From the NCBI RefSeq assembly GCF_022539665.2, contig NC_081340.1:4897357-4961356 (forward strand): 64,000 nucleotides of DNA, written 5' to 3'. Shown here one piece after another: positions 28,501-40,500 of the stretch. Each line of letters opens with the position of its first letter. Position 1 is the stretch's first letter. The stretch comes from Daphnia carinata. Lineage: Eukaryota > Arthropoda > Branchiopoda > Diplostraca > Daphniidae. Below the pieces are notes generated by a model. It saw nothing but the letters and a program-made list of their open reading frames with translations, made no database searches and was not told the DNA's origin. The position numbers and the translations under genes were made by a program.

Positions 28501-31500
28501 AAAAAAAAAAAAAGAGGAATGTCTTGTAATTTACGGCCTAAATTTGTTTGATTGGACAATTCTTTATTTCCTCTGTTTGAAACGACCCTCCAAATTTCTT
28601 TCTTTTTTTTTTTTTTTTACGTTCCAGACGTTCCAGCATTGCCAAAAATCGTCTCATTAGAGTTTCAGACCAGTTTATCAACGACCGCATCGATCACAGA
28701 AAAACAAAACAATGAGACGCCTACACCGAGGCCCACCTTTTCTTTTCCTAGCCACGGATGGTGTCATAACTCTAAGCAAACGCCTTGCTGGAACGCAAAA
28801 CTATTTTTACTGCTTTAAAAAAAAAATTATTAAGTCTAGAAAATAAGCATTTGAGTTTAATGTGCAATGGAATACACAACTTCCACTCTCAGTGTGTAGT
28901 TGGTATTCCATCAGCTATTCCCGTTCCAGACATCCTCCACCCGACAAAAAAAACAAAAGTATTTGATAGTCTGGCGACTTTCAAAACTTTTATTTTTCCT
29001 TCATTTTTCTTTATCTTATGGAGGGTTTCTTTCAGTAACGAATCATTGATTTCTGGCCGACGTTAGAGATATCTCTCCCCCCCCCCCCCCCGCCCGTCTT
29101 TGAATGTGGTGGTGGACTTGGTGGGGGCTAGTGGTCCTTTTTTCTTTGGCCCTCAGCGTTTTCTGGGTCTCTCTACACGATTGGCTGACTTTTATTCCGC
29201 TCGATTCCGCATCAGTTCACTGTCTAAACTATCTCTCTTGGCAGAAGGGAATTGGGGGGAAAAAAAACATGGACGCCGGACATTTTTTTAAAGGCAAAGT
29301 AATATCAAATGGAATGGGCATTTCTTGGTGCTATCGAAAAAGTATATAAAAAAAAAATATTCCGACCCCTCCGGACACTTCCGGAACGGTTCAGAGGAAT
29401 AACTTCAGTAGATGTATACGAACACAGACATAAACCAAAATGTACAAGGGTTTTTAAGCAAACTTCTTTTTCTTTCTTCATAAAAAAAAAAAAAAATAAA
29501 GTTGAATCTATTCGTAATTAAAGAGAGAAAAAGAAAGGAGCTTTATTTGTTTCAAATGAATTCAGACATCCAAAAGAAACTGTGTCTTGACAAATGTCAA
29601 TGACGACGGGCCTTCTGTTTTACAAGTTTCATTTGCCGTTCGCTATCACGACTTCAAAAACGTAAACACCCACATACGGACTACGTTTAGCCCCTCTGCC
29701 AATGTTAAAAAAAAAAAAAAAAAAAATAGCGAGTAATCAAGGATGGAGCAAATTGTTCTTGAAACATCTTTTTTTTTAATAAGCTACAGAATAATACGCG
29801 CCCACTCCCCCGGAGCACGGAGTTTTAAAACTTCTTCCAGTGAGCATCTGGCGCCAATTATGCATATATTATACATTCACATGTTCCTCTTTCCGTTTTC
29901 CATCGACCCCGGTTTTTTTTTTTTTTTTTTTTTTTTTTATAAAGACCGAAACATCTAGACGAGCAATGAGAGAAATAAGCAGAGGGGAGGGCGGGGGAAT
30001 GTTTAATTAGTACGGCTGTTCGGCAGAGTAGGATCCACGCATTCGCTACACGGATCCCTTGGAACCTTCATTTCTGTGTTTACGACTATAGCAATAAGAA
30101 ATGTAATACGCATTCAAGACTTCCGAATAGCAAAAAAAAAAATTATAAAAATCCGGCAATTTTGGCCCGTCACGTTTCGTGTTCAAACTGAAGAGTCGAC
30201 GGATCAACGCCTCGCACCTGGCATCCGCTATTTGAAATTTCTCTTTTAATAACAGCCAATTTCAGGCCAATGTTGTCCCTCTTCCTTAACGATGTCGCAG
30301 CCAAAAGTTTTAACCATCATCCGCGACATTTGGCACAAATGTCATCAACAATCATTAATCAAATTGCCAGCGAAAAATGGCCAAAAAAAAAAAAGAGTGT
30401 GAAAAGAGCTCAATGGGGCGAGATGATGGACAGGTTCACTTTAACTCGCCAAAAAAAAATTCCCCTCGTGTTCCATAAGCTTCTCTCCGGTCGTAGATAT
30501 TAAGTTGTTGTCCTTGCTCTCCCCCCCCCCCTTTTTTTTTTCTCTCTCTTTTATGATTTCCTAACAGACAAGCCCGAAAAAGATATTAGAATGCACATCT
30601 GGGATGTTGCTGACAAGTCAGAAGAGGGGAGATGGAAAAAAATAAGCTGTCTGAATCATCATTAGTCATCGACGATGGCGGCCAATGACTTCAAACCATC
30701 CAAGTCCGCAGTTCTCTTCTCTTTTTTTTTTCATTTCAATAGGTGAACTGGCCAGCAAAGCGAAAAACGTTCAATCACGAACACAAACGGCTCATTTTTC
30801 GGACGTGCATTTCTTAAGTATGAAATCTTAATAGATGGCCTTTTAAAGTAATGAAAAAAAAAAAAAAAAGAGATTATGGTCCAAATGGATCAATACATTT
30901 TTTTTTTCAATGAATTCTGTTTAGCTTATTGTTATCGAGAATCCATCCAATTCCGGTGGATTTAGCCAAGAGGCAAACGATGTCATCTCTTGTTGATGGA
31001 TCGTCCATCTTGAAAAAAACAAAAAAACAAACACACATATTTTTAGTAAAAAGACACGCAAAACAGATTGTCCGGAAGAAAATGGGCCGCCAAACCGATT
31101 CCGGCTGAGCTGCCCAAGAACTTTGTACCCTCCAAAATATAAAAACGAAATGAATAGAAGAAGCTCGGATATCCTGCCGGTTTCTTTTTTTAGCGTGATG
31201 TTTGGCCATTCGCACGACTAACGCCCCAATCTTTCACACCCTCACTGTCTTTCTGTCCCATCCGGAATGATGGGATTCCGGACGGCCTCATTCTTCACCG
31301 CAACAGCACGGTTGGACGGCCTCCATTTTCTGCGTACGCGTCGACCAACGCACAAAACACTTTAACTGCCCCTACGTGCCAGCGTTCACGCCCTAATAAC
31401 AAAGGAAGGGGGGGAAAAATGCACTTGTTTTCTTCTTTAACAACGGATTCACACACAAAAAAAGACACACGAACAAATAGAATTCACTAAAATAAAAAAA

Positions 31501-34500
31501 AATAAAAAAATAAAAAAAAGAGAGAGAGAGAGAGAGAGAGTCCGTTGTATATTCGTTCGATATGTTGTGTATAAATATAGTAAACAGAGGAGCTACTGGG
31601 TAACGATCAAACGTCTGGCTCATTAAAGACCCCCGCCTTGGTTGCGCAACGATCAAGTGGGTGGCGTGATATACCGGGAGCGAAAGCAAAAACAAAACAA
31701 AAAACGAGCTACTCCTTTAACGATTGCGGTCAACAGAAGCCCTACACGCGAGAGGCTGTTGAACTTGCGCATGTAAATTACACAAAAATAAATAAGGCTG
31801 GCGAAAAAAAAAAATAATAAAAAAATATGAACACGGAGTAGGAGGAGGAATAAACATAGTTGATTGTTCACTAGACACGTTAGTGGGTTAGAGGCGAAAC
31901 CTATTTACACTCGTCTGACGAGAGCCTCGTTTCCCTCCCCCCCTAGCAAAGGCGGCAATCAACTTCGGTCATCGACCGCTGGCGACAACCATCGGCCGCA
32001 TCACTTGAAAAGTAAATGACGCAACTCTCCCCACCTAGCAGCCATTACTACATTCGTGAGTAGTGCGGGAAAGCTTTAAATAAAAAAAAAAAATACACGC
32101 AGTTATTTCGCACTCCCAACAAAATTTTAATGCAATTATTTCGAAATTTTGTTGTGACAGGGACAATCTTGAAAATTGCCTTCATTAATAACGAGAGATA
32201 CACCAGATGTTTGCCAGTGCCCGAAAATATTGCACCGTGTTATTATGTAAACGAGGTATGGCGGATGGTACGGCTCACGCGTGCAACACAAATTCCCACA
32301 AGGACCATCTGCATAAATGGGTCGTGTAAAAATAAAAATTGATAAGAGGATTGCCAATCGTCTACAGCCTCCACTTCCCATTCAATGTTATCTATTTAAA
32401 AAATATCATTTATTCGCTGCGTGTATGTAACACACGCAAACGCACGAAGGTTCAATTATTTTTTAAAAAGAAATGGAAGGGAGCGATGATTCCAACACCC
32501 TTTTTTTTGTTCCATTTCCTCCCCACTGGAAAAAAAAAAGATGCAATGACAACAGACTGACACAATCTATCAGACGGACAGTGAGAAAAAAAAATACAAT
32601 AGAGCGGACCACTGATGGAAGGGTTTTCTCTCCCCATTTTTCGGTCTCTCACCAAAAAAGAAAAAAAAAATTGGGACCCACCCCCCATTTCTTTTCTTTT
32701 TTTTTTTTTTGTAGAGTGAACCGACGACTGCGGGGCGCTACCAGGAAAAAAGAAAATTCTGTTCGCCCCCACCCTGTTTTTCCAGCGGCGGTGATGGAAC
32801 TGATGGACCTTTTGACACCAGAGTGACAATGAATTTAGATTTTTTTTTTCTCCAAAAAAAAACGAGAAACGCAATACATTTAGTTGATACAATTTGATTG
32901 GTTCATTTCGAATGTTATTCTCCATGACACCCCCCCCCCCAAATAAGTGAGAACGGACAACTAAAAAATTGGAAATCGACCATTAAAAAAAAATAATAAT
33001 AAAAATTGGGGAACTGTTGAATGTTTAAGGCGTGATGGACGTTTCGAGCAGACAACCAGTTACATGACTAGGCACAACAGCTGTTTTCTTTTCTTCTAGA
33101 GAAACATAGAGTACCAGCCGTAGAATAGAAAAGAATACCGACAAATGTATTCAAAAATTCTTCTCGCAATGATGTTGTTGCCTCTCCATTGATCTTTTTT
33201 TTTTCCAACCTACTCATCATCGCCATCACAGTGAGATGTCCATGACTCGCACAAAAAAAAAAAAAAAAAAATCAGAAAACTCATTTTATTTTCGTTTCTT
33301 TAAAAAAAAAAAAGAAAAATAAAATACGATGAATATAAATTAAAAAAAAACGCATGTGTTGCAGATGGGATCAGAAGCGGGAAAAAAAAAGATTACCAAT
33401 AGAATGATATCGGCTTTATATAAGCCACCCAAGTATAACGCAATATCCACCGGACCTATAAGGAAACTCGGCTCCCCCCTACTTTCAATATTCCAGCCAT
33501 GTCATATCGTTCGAAACCTGAAGAAGTGTTGAATAACCTTCTCTCTCTCTCTCTCTCTTTCGCGGTGCTTTACACGAAGGCTAAAAAGGGAGGGGGCAAG
33601 GAAATTTCATTACAACGTCACAACAGCCATTAAGTCGGCCCGGCTTTTATTTTCTTTATAAGAGAACGAGCAAAACTCGCACTAGACTGTTACTCTTTTT
33701 TAGACCCCCTTCCCCCACTTTTTTTTTTTTTTTTTTTTTGGTTACGCCACGCCTGGCACTTAGCCCGTCATGCCCTCCCCTAGCCGAACTTCACCACCAG
33801 CCCTGGCTTTTTTTTTTTCCCTTTTCTTTTTACCATCGATTGTTCACCCGACACTAGACGCTCATTGCCCGCCTTTCAGCATCAAAGTATGTAACAGCAA
33901 TGAAACGTTAGATGCGTAACCTTTTAACGACTGCTGTAATAAAACGCACACAAAAAGCTTTCACTTCAAATTTGATCTAAACATTTTCAACGTCATCAAA
34001 AGTGAGAGAAAAAAAAACAATTAAATGTAATTTCCACAGATTGAGACATCACGGAATGAAAATAATATGCTTAAGACAAATTTGCATCTATTTAAAAAAA
34101 AAAAAAAAATTAAATTTATCTCCTTCCCAAGAAAGAACTCGTGACATTCACCAAACGAAGGGCACAAAGATGCGGGGCAGCTAAAATTGTTTTTTATTTT
34201 AACAACCCCTGCAAGGTACCGATCATTAAGCAAAGTGGATTGATGTGACAAGTCACAGGGACGAAACTCGACAGTAAATCTTTTACACACAACAAACGCA
34301 ACTAAACAAAACAAGAAGCTGCGCTATATATTTTTCTTGGGGAGGTCTCTCTCTTTCTCCTTTTTTTTATTTCTTTAAAAATAAAATAAAAATGTTCAAG
34401 AGGTGCTCTTCGGACAGAGCCCATGAAAAATGACTCGCTAATGAACGGCCACAAAACGCAGGGAGCGAAAAACATGAGACTATTGGAAAATAAACCCGTG

Positions 34501-37496
34501 ACCAACAGAGAAACTCTTCCACCGTAAATCAACCCCTCTGGAAAAAACAGTTAAACAACACAAAAAAAAAAGAAGAAGAGGAGAAGAGACCAGGAGACGT
34601 CCTCTCTTTTAACAGTCAATGTGTGCTGGATGGGAAGTGATCGTTAAAAATGAGAAAGATATCGAAAGATGTGCTGCGGGCGGTCGATAAAAACTCGTAA
34701 AACGAACGACACATTAGGGAATTTGAAAATCAATTTTCTTTGTTGGGACACCTTGTCCCGAACGACGTGCAACTTTGAGAAAGAAAAAAAAAAAAATAGA
34801 GACATTGCTCATTGGCGCAGTTGTCGAGTAGCACAAAAACGATCGATATTTCACAACTGTGTCGAAAACTTTAATAGGTGCATTTCACTGTTCAGCGTCT
34901 ATAAATAATAGGGCGGGATGTGTGCGTGAGCACGGCAGCTTCATTATCAAAAACCCAACCGGTACCGCTAGGTTCGCTCGAGTGGACCATTTTAATTGCG
35001 CACATTGAAACAAATCCAACAGGCGTAGAGAGAAACAAAAAAAAAAAAAAAAACGACATCACAAAAAAAATGAAAAAAAGTTTGAAATTCTTTCCCGACG
35101 TCATCGATATAACAAGAGAACAAAACAAAAAGAAAAAAGTTGTTCTTTTTCTATTCAGACAAGATGGATGAATGCCAAGTTGTTGGACAGTACAAAAGCT
35201 ACTAGTAGCCTAGTACGTCCACGTCAAAGTTTCTTTTGTGTGTGTGTGTGTGTCTGTGTGTGTGTCTAACATGTCCAATATCACGCACACCTGTCCACCG
35301 ACTGGCCCTTTCTCACTCGAGCGTATACGCGCCGTCCATAGTTACACGATTCTTTCTAATCATAATTTTTATGTTTGAAAAAAAAATCCCTTTCTTTCTT
35401 TATAATTATAATTAAACAAAGACAATTTGCCCAAGACCAGTGCTCACTAAACAATTTTTTCGTTTTTTGGCGGGGCATTGGGTCGCGTGTTTTATCAATT
35501 ATACACACACACACGAGGAGATAGTACATAGACGTGGTGCGTGTCCCATCGACCTCAAATTCTGTGTATACGTCGGGACAGACGTTACTGAATTCCCCTT
35601 TCCTTGGAAAAAGAAGAAACTTTTCCTTTGCGATGTATTTTTATACATGGCGGTTGCATACAGGTTCACTGCATCCAACCAGTATCATCATTTGTTGTGT
35701 GTGGCGCTCCTAGTTAATAAATCGTGTTGGCTACTAGTCAAGGTGCCTAAGAGAGAGAGAGAGGGAGACGCCTTAATAACGAGGCAATCACAGCTCGCTA
35801 ATTGAGAAAATGAGCAATCCACCAACACGAATAACAAGGTCTCTCCACTCGTGCGATAACTGCAATAGTTTAACGGCATACTTTGATCGTTTGTCGTTGA
35901 TGACAAACATTTGAAGAAAAAAAAAAGGGGGGGGGGGGAGACGTCATGTCCCGAAAACAAACACTCGGTCACGTTGTCGTCCTAAATTTCTCCCTACAGT
36001 CACAAATAAAAGAGGGCGCACGGGGTGACAGAGGGTAGGGCAAACAAGTTTGTTTTCTTTCTGCAGCGTGAAAATGAAACTCTTCAAGAGTCAAAATGAA
36101 AATAACAACAGTTTTGAGGACAAAAATCGATTGAAAATAATAAATGTTATTCTACGTAAGCCGCAGGCCTGCAGATGATGAGGGACCACTCTGTTCTAAT
36201 TGGTCCGATCGATAGAAAACGTCTCTCTCTCTGTGTGTTCTAGATTACAGTTAGCTGCACGTTTTTACAACACAATTCAGAACACTTGATCGATTGATCT
36301 CATTAATTCTCTCGCAAAAAAAAAAGTCGTGAGTTTGTCTGCCCACTAATCAATTCCATGTAACGCGTAATTTGCCTATTCAAAAACCGGTTCGCCGTCA
36401 AACGAAAAATATTTCACGACGCCAATTTTTTTTTAAACAAATAAATGATAAGACGAGACAAGAGAGAACAATCAACTGAAAATGCAAATTTGCACGATTT
36501 TTGTTACGCTTGTTTGTATAAAAAAAAAACTATATCATAGACGGAGGTATATAACGCGTCAACGATGTTCGTTTCCGCCTGAAGGATGCACGTCAAAGTC
36601 CCATCCAATCACGATCTCGTAATCAGAATCGTGTACACATACAGGTCCTCTACGTGCAGAAACAGAAGGGAATTTTTCTTTCTCGCAAAACAAACCGCCA
36701 CGATGATGAAACCCCCCGCTTTTTTTTATGATTATTCGTTTTTAAGGAGGACGGAGGGTTGGTTATATAGAAGTTTGAAAACAAACACACCTCGGCGATA
36801 TCATTTTACACGTATGTGAAAAAGAAAACGCATTCCACGACATGCGCTGGCGTGGAGAGAAAACCCTGCCATCGTCGATGAAACAACGAAATGAATATTG
36901 TTTTACAACAGAGCAAAATGAAAAGAAAAAAAAAATTGAGCAAAGTAACAACTACCCGTCCGCTAGATAAGATTTCACTGGAACTAGAGGACGTCATTGA
37001 AATACTTGTTTTTTTTTTTTAATGAAACAACGTCCACTTCAATCGTCACTTGCATTTTTAAAGAAAAAAGAAGAACAATGGAAAAACGCTTCTCCATTCT
37101 GTTGTGTAAAACAAGTCCCCTCCCTCCATTTAAAAAAAATATGATTTAAAAAATATAAAAGAAACCTGGACATGTGTACACATTTACAGGGCACGGTAAT
37201 AGCGAGAGAGAGAGAGAGGGAAACCAGTAGACTATAAACAGTTTTGGCTGTTTGCCCAGTTATTTTTTTCCAACGTAATTCTATCCGCCACACAGACACT
37301 CACGACCCCCTTCATCTCGCAACGGATCACGTGTTCTGCCAAGCGGATTTGGCGTGTGCCAGTCGTAAAGATTTCCCCCCTATTTTTTTCTTCTTCAATA
37401 AATATCGTCCAAAAAAGCAAGAAAGGAGGCATCGATAACAATGCAAGTCTATTACGTTAGAGAACGACGACCATCCATCAAAATGTGTAGCATCAC

Positions 37497-37528
<32 letters not shown>

Positions 37529-40500
37529 TTGTGGGTCCCTATCAGTCTTGTGGCATCATCCCCGTCCCTCCCCTAAAAAAGGAGCTACGACAAGTTTTAA
37601 GAAAAGTCCCAGAAAATAAAAACATGGCACATCAAATTGGAGCAAACACGAAACGACCTGTCCGACACGCTAGGTGTGTCTCTGTGTAATGAATAATAAA
37701 TGACTTGTATGATTACTATGATGTTTATTCTTTTTCTTTTACTTCACGGCAGTCCCCCCTTTTCCCCCTTGAACGTGTGTGTGTGTGTGTGTGTGTGTTT
37801 GAAAATGCAGTAACGCGTGAAATGGATGCCAGGCGATACGTCAGCTGTCTGATTTTATTTAGTGGCTCTTCGGGCCATTTTTTTTTTCTTTTTCTTCTTC
37901 TCCCCCTGGTAAAAACTTTTTCATTTTCAACCATTTCACTGTGACCCTACGACTGCAACGATGTATTATTGTCGAAAGAATGTTAGGCAGACGGGCGCCG
38001 CCACCCCGCTGGAACACACCAAGAAAACATTCTTAAAAAAAAATAAAAAAAAATAAAAAATTTTTAAAATAAAAAAAAAAAATCCCTCACACCATTCGTT
38101 TCTTCTTTCCATGCGGGAGCTGAAAGAGGAATTGGCCGGCGTGACAGACGGAGGCACTGGAAAAAAAAAAAAATTCCCGTTTTCCATGGCTTAAAACCCG
38201 GCGTATATGAGCGCCCATCACCGATTTATGGGCCAAAGAGGAAACGAAAAATGTAAGAGACATACTCGTGGCTACACTTTTGGAATAGGGAAATATTTTT
38301 TTTTTTTTCGGAAATTCTTTCAACGACAACGAAGAGAAAAATATTTTGTCCCAACTGGCAATGTGGCAATCAGTTCTGGAAATAATCGTCTGCTGTTGGA
38401 ATTTAGCTTTTTTTTTGATGGATGAGCGTTTAAAAGGAGTCATTACTGATTCCTTTATCTATGCCCCCATTTTCGTATTTTAAAAATGTCAAAACACGTT
38501 TTACTGAAATATGTGAATGTTTACATCGCCAGTTGTGAACGTTTACAAAAATGCACGATGGATATCGTTTCCAGGAAACGAGAGCAATTTTCAATCCCAA
38601 TAAAGTTCACTTTACAAAAATTACACGAGCATTCCCTATAACGATCGAATTCTGATTTAGTTTCGTTTTTTTTTTAACAAGCCCCTTTAATCTTTAAATC
38701 AAACACATTTCCACAAGATACGCAAAGATCGAAAAAGTGATGGGCCAATCAAAAGTCTATTGAAACCGAAAACGTGAAACTTAGTTCCCCTCTTCCTGCC
38801 CCTTTTTTTTTAAATTTTAAATTTTAAGTTCAAGAGCCAAAGGATGTGTGCGATATCGTCACGCTGGTTGACGGCAACCAGGAGATCCATCAGACTCGAC
38901 TCCTCCCCCCTTTTCAATAACTCCACCCGCACGATGTCGACGTCTTTTTTGCCTACGCTGTGAAAACTACTGGTAAACTCTCTCCGTGCGTGTACACAAC
39001 CATACAGCGTTTGCGTGATTCCCGATACGAAGAAACTAAAACCCACAAGGAAGTAAAAAAAAAAAAAAAAAAGAATATTTTTCACCCAGAAAACAAACAA
39101 AACAAAAAAATGTATGAAACAAAACGTGTGTCTGTGTTACACTCACGCAAACTCTCCCTTAAAACTTATCGCCAGGGTTAGGGCAGCACACCAAAAGGGT
39201 GTGGTTGTGACATTGTAGGGGAAACAAAAAATGGGACCTTTGATAAGGAGATGGCGAGAGCAATGGGGGTAGGACCCATTGAAAAAATCCTCCCCTCCCC
39301 CATTTTTTGTGTGTCGACCGCAAAGCCAAGCACTGCTACACAATAGAAACGGGATCGATCGAGTTGGTGCAAACAAGGCGGGGTTCTTCCGTCGTTTTGA
39401 AAAAAGAAAAAAAAAAATATGCCCATTTTGTTTAGATTCCCTTGTCAAAAAGTCTCCAAACCAGAGGATTCAATCCTCCCAAAAGTTGATGATATTTTCC
39501 AAACTAGTTTTTTCTTTATCCTATTCATCCTCCAAGCGCGTAAAGAAAGAGAGAAAAATAGCAATTGACACAAACAATCTCCACATTGCCAAACACGGAA
39601 AAAAAAAAAACTGAAACATTCCCCCCCCCAAAAAAAAATTGAGCGACCGTGATTGAACACTCAACTGTTTTTCACTTCGTGAAATCAGATAAAAACACAA
39701 CAATAGAAGAGGGCGAAAAAAGCGGATACAGGAAGAATCCAATGGTGTTCGACAACATCGGTACACACATACGGGCAATAAAAACTTAAAAAATAAAATT
39801 CTTTATTGTTTAGTGACGGGCATTTCTCCTCTCTCTAAAAGGGTGGGGCAGTCGCAAGCTTTTAGTCATACCACTGGTAACACCAACAAACGCAGAGTGC
39901 CTACCCTGTTTTCCCCCTATTATCAATTTATTTCCTATACACATTTTGGTAGCCACATTTGGATTGAGTCGTCCGCCCGTGCATTGTGGTAATGTACCGC
40001 CATTAAAAAAACAACAACAACGTGAAAACGTGAATGGGAGAACGACGGCATGTAGAGAGCTGCAATAATTACAATTTAGAAATAAAAGAAAGGGAAAAAA
40101 TGGGGGGGGGGATAGCGACGCCGATTGCGTTCGGGACTCTGGGCAAAATCATAAAACACCAAGTGGGGGAGTGACCGGTTCACGGCCAACGACGAGCAAT
40201 AAATCAATTCCCCCTTTTCGTCGTATCCCAATCAACTCATAATAAAAAAATAAATCCTCCCCCACTATTTTTTTTTGTCTCCCCCCTTTATGTTTAAAAG
40301 GAGGGGGGGGGGGGATGGCAGTTGATTTTTGTATCGCGCGCGTGCACAACTGGATGTTGCCCTTTCGTCATCGCAACTGTTGACACGCCCACGTTACATT
40401 TCGTGATTTATTCAAGCCAATGTTATTTCTCTTGCGCCAAAATAAAGTCCAGTGTGCACATCCCTTTCTCTTTTGATTCTCATGATAATTTCATTTTCAA

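Noticed and set aside
30831-30838. TAGATGGC on the plus strand, as a fifth CTCF-like site
   Set aside because: Followed by C rather than A/G and with A/T-rich flanks; opposite orientation to the others and inside an intron. Probably chance.
32452-32925. 157-codon open frame on the minus strand
   Set aside because: Low-complexity Phe/Ser/Lys composition from homopolymers; the overlapping plus-strand frame is equally long.
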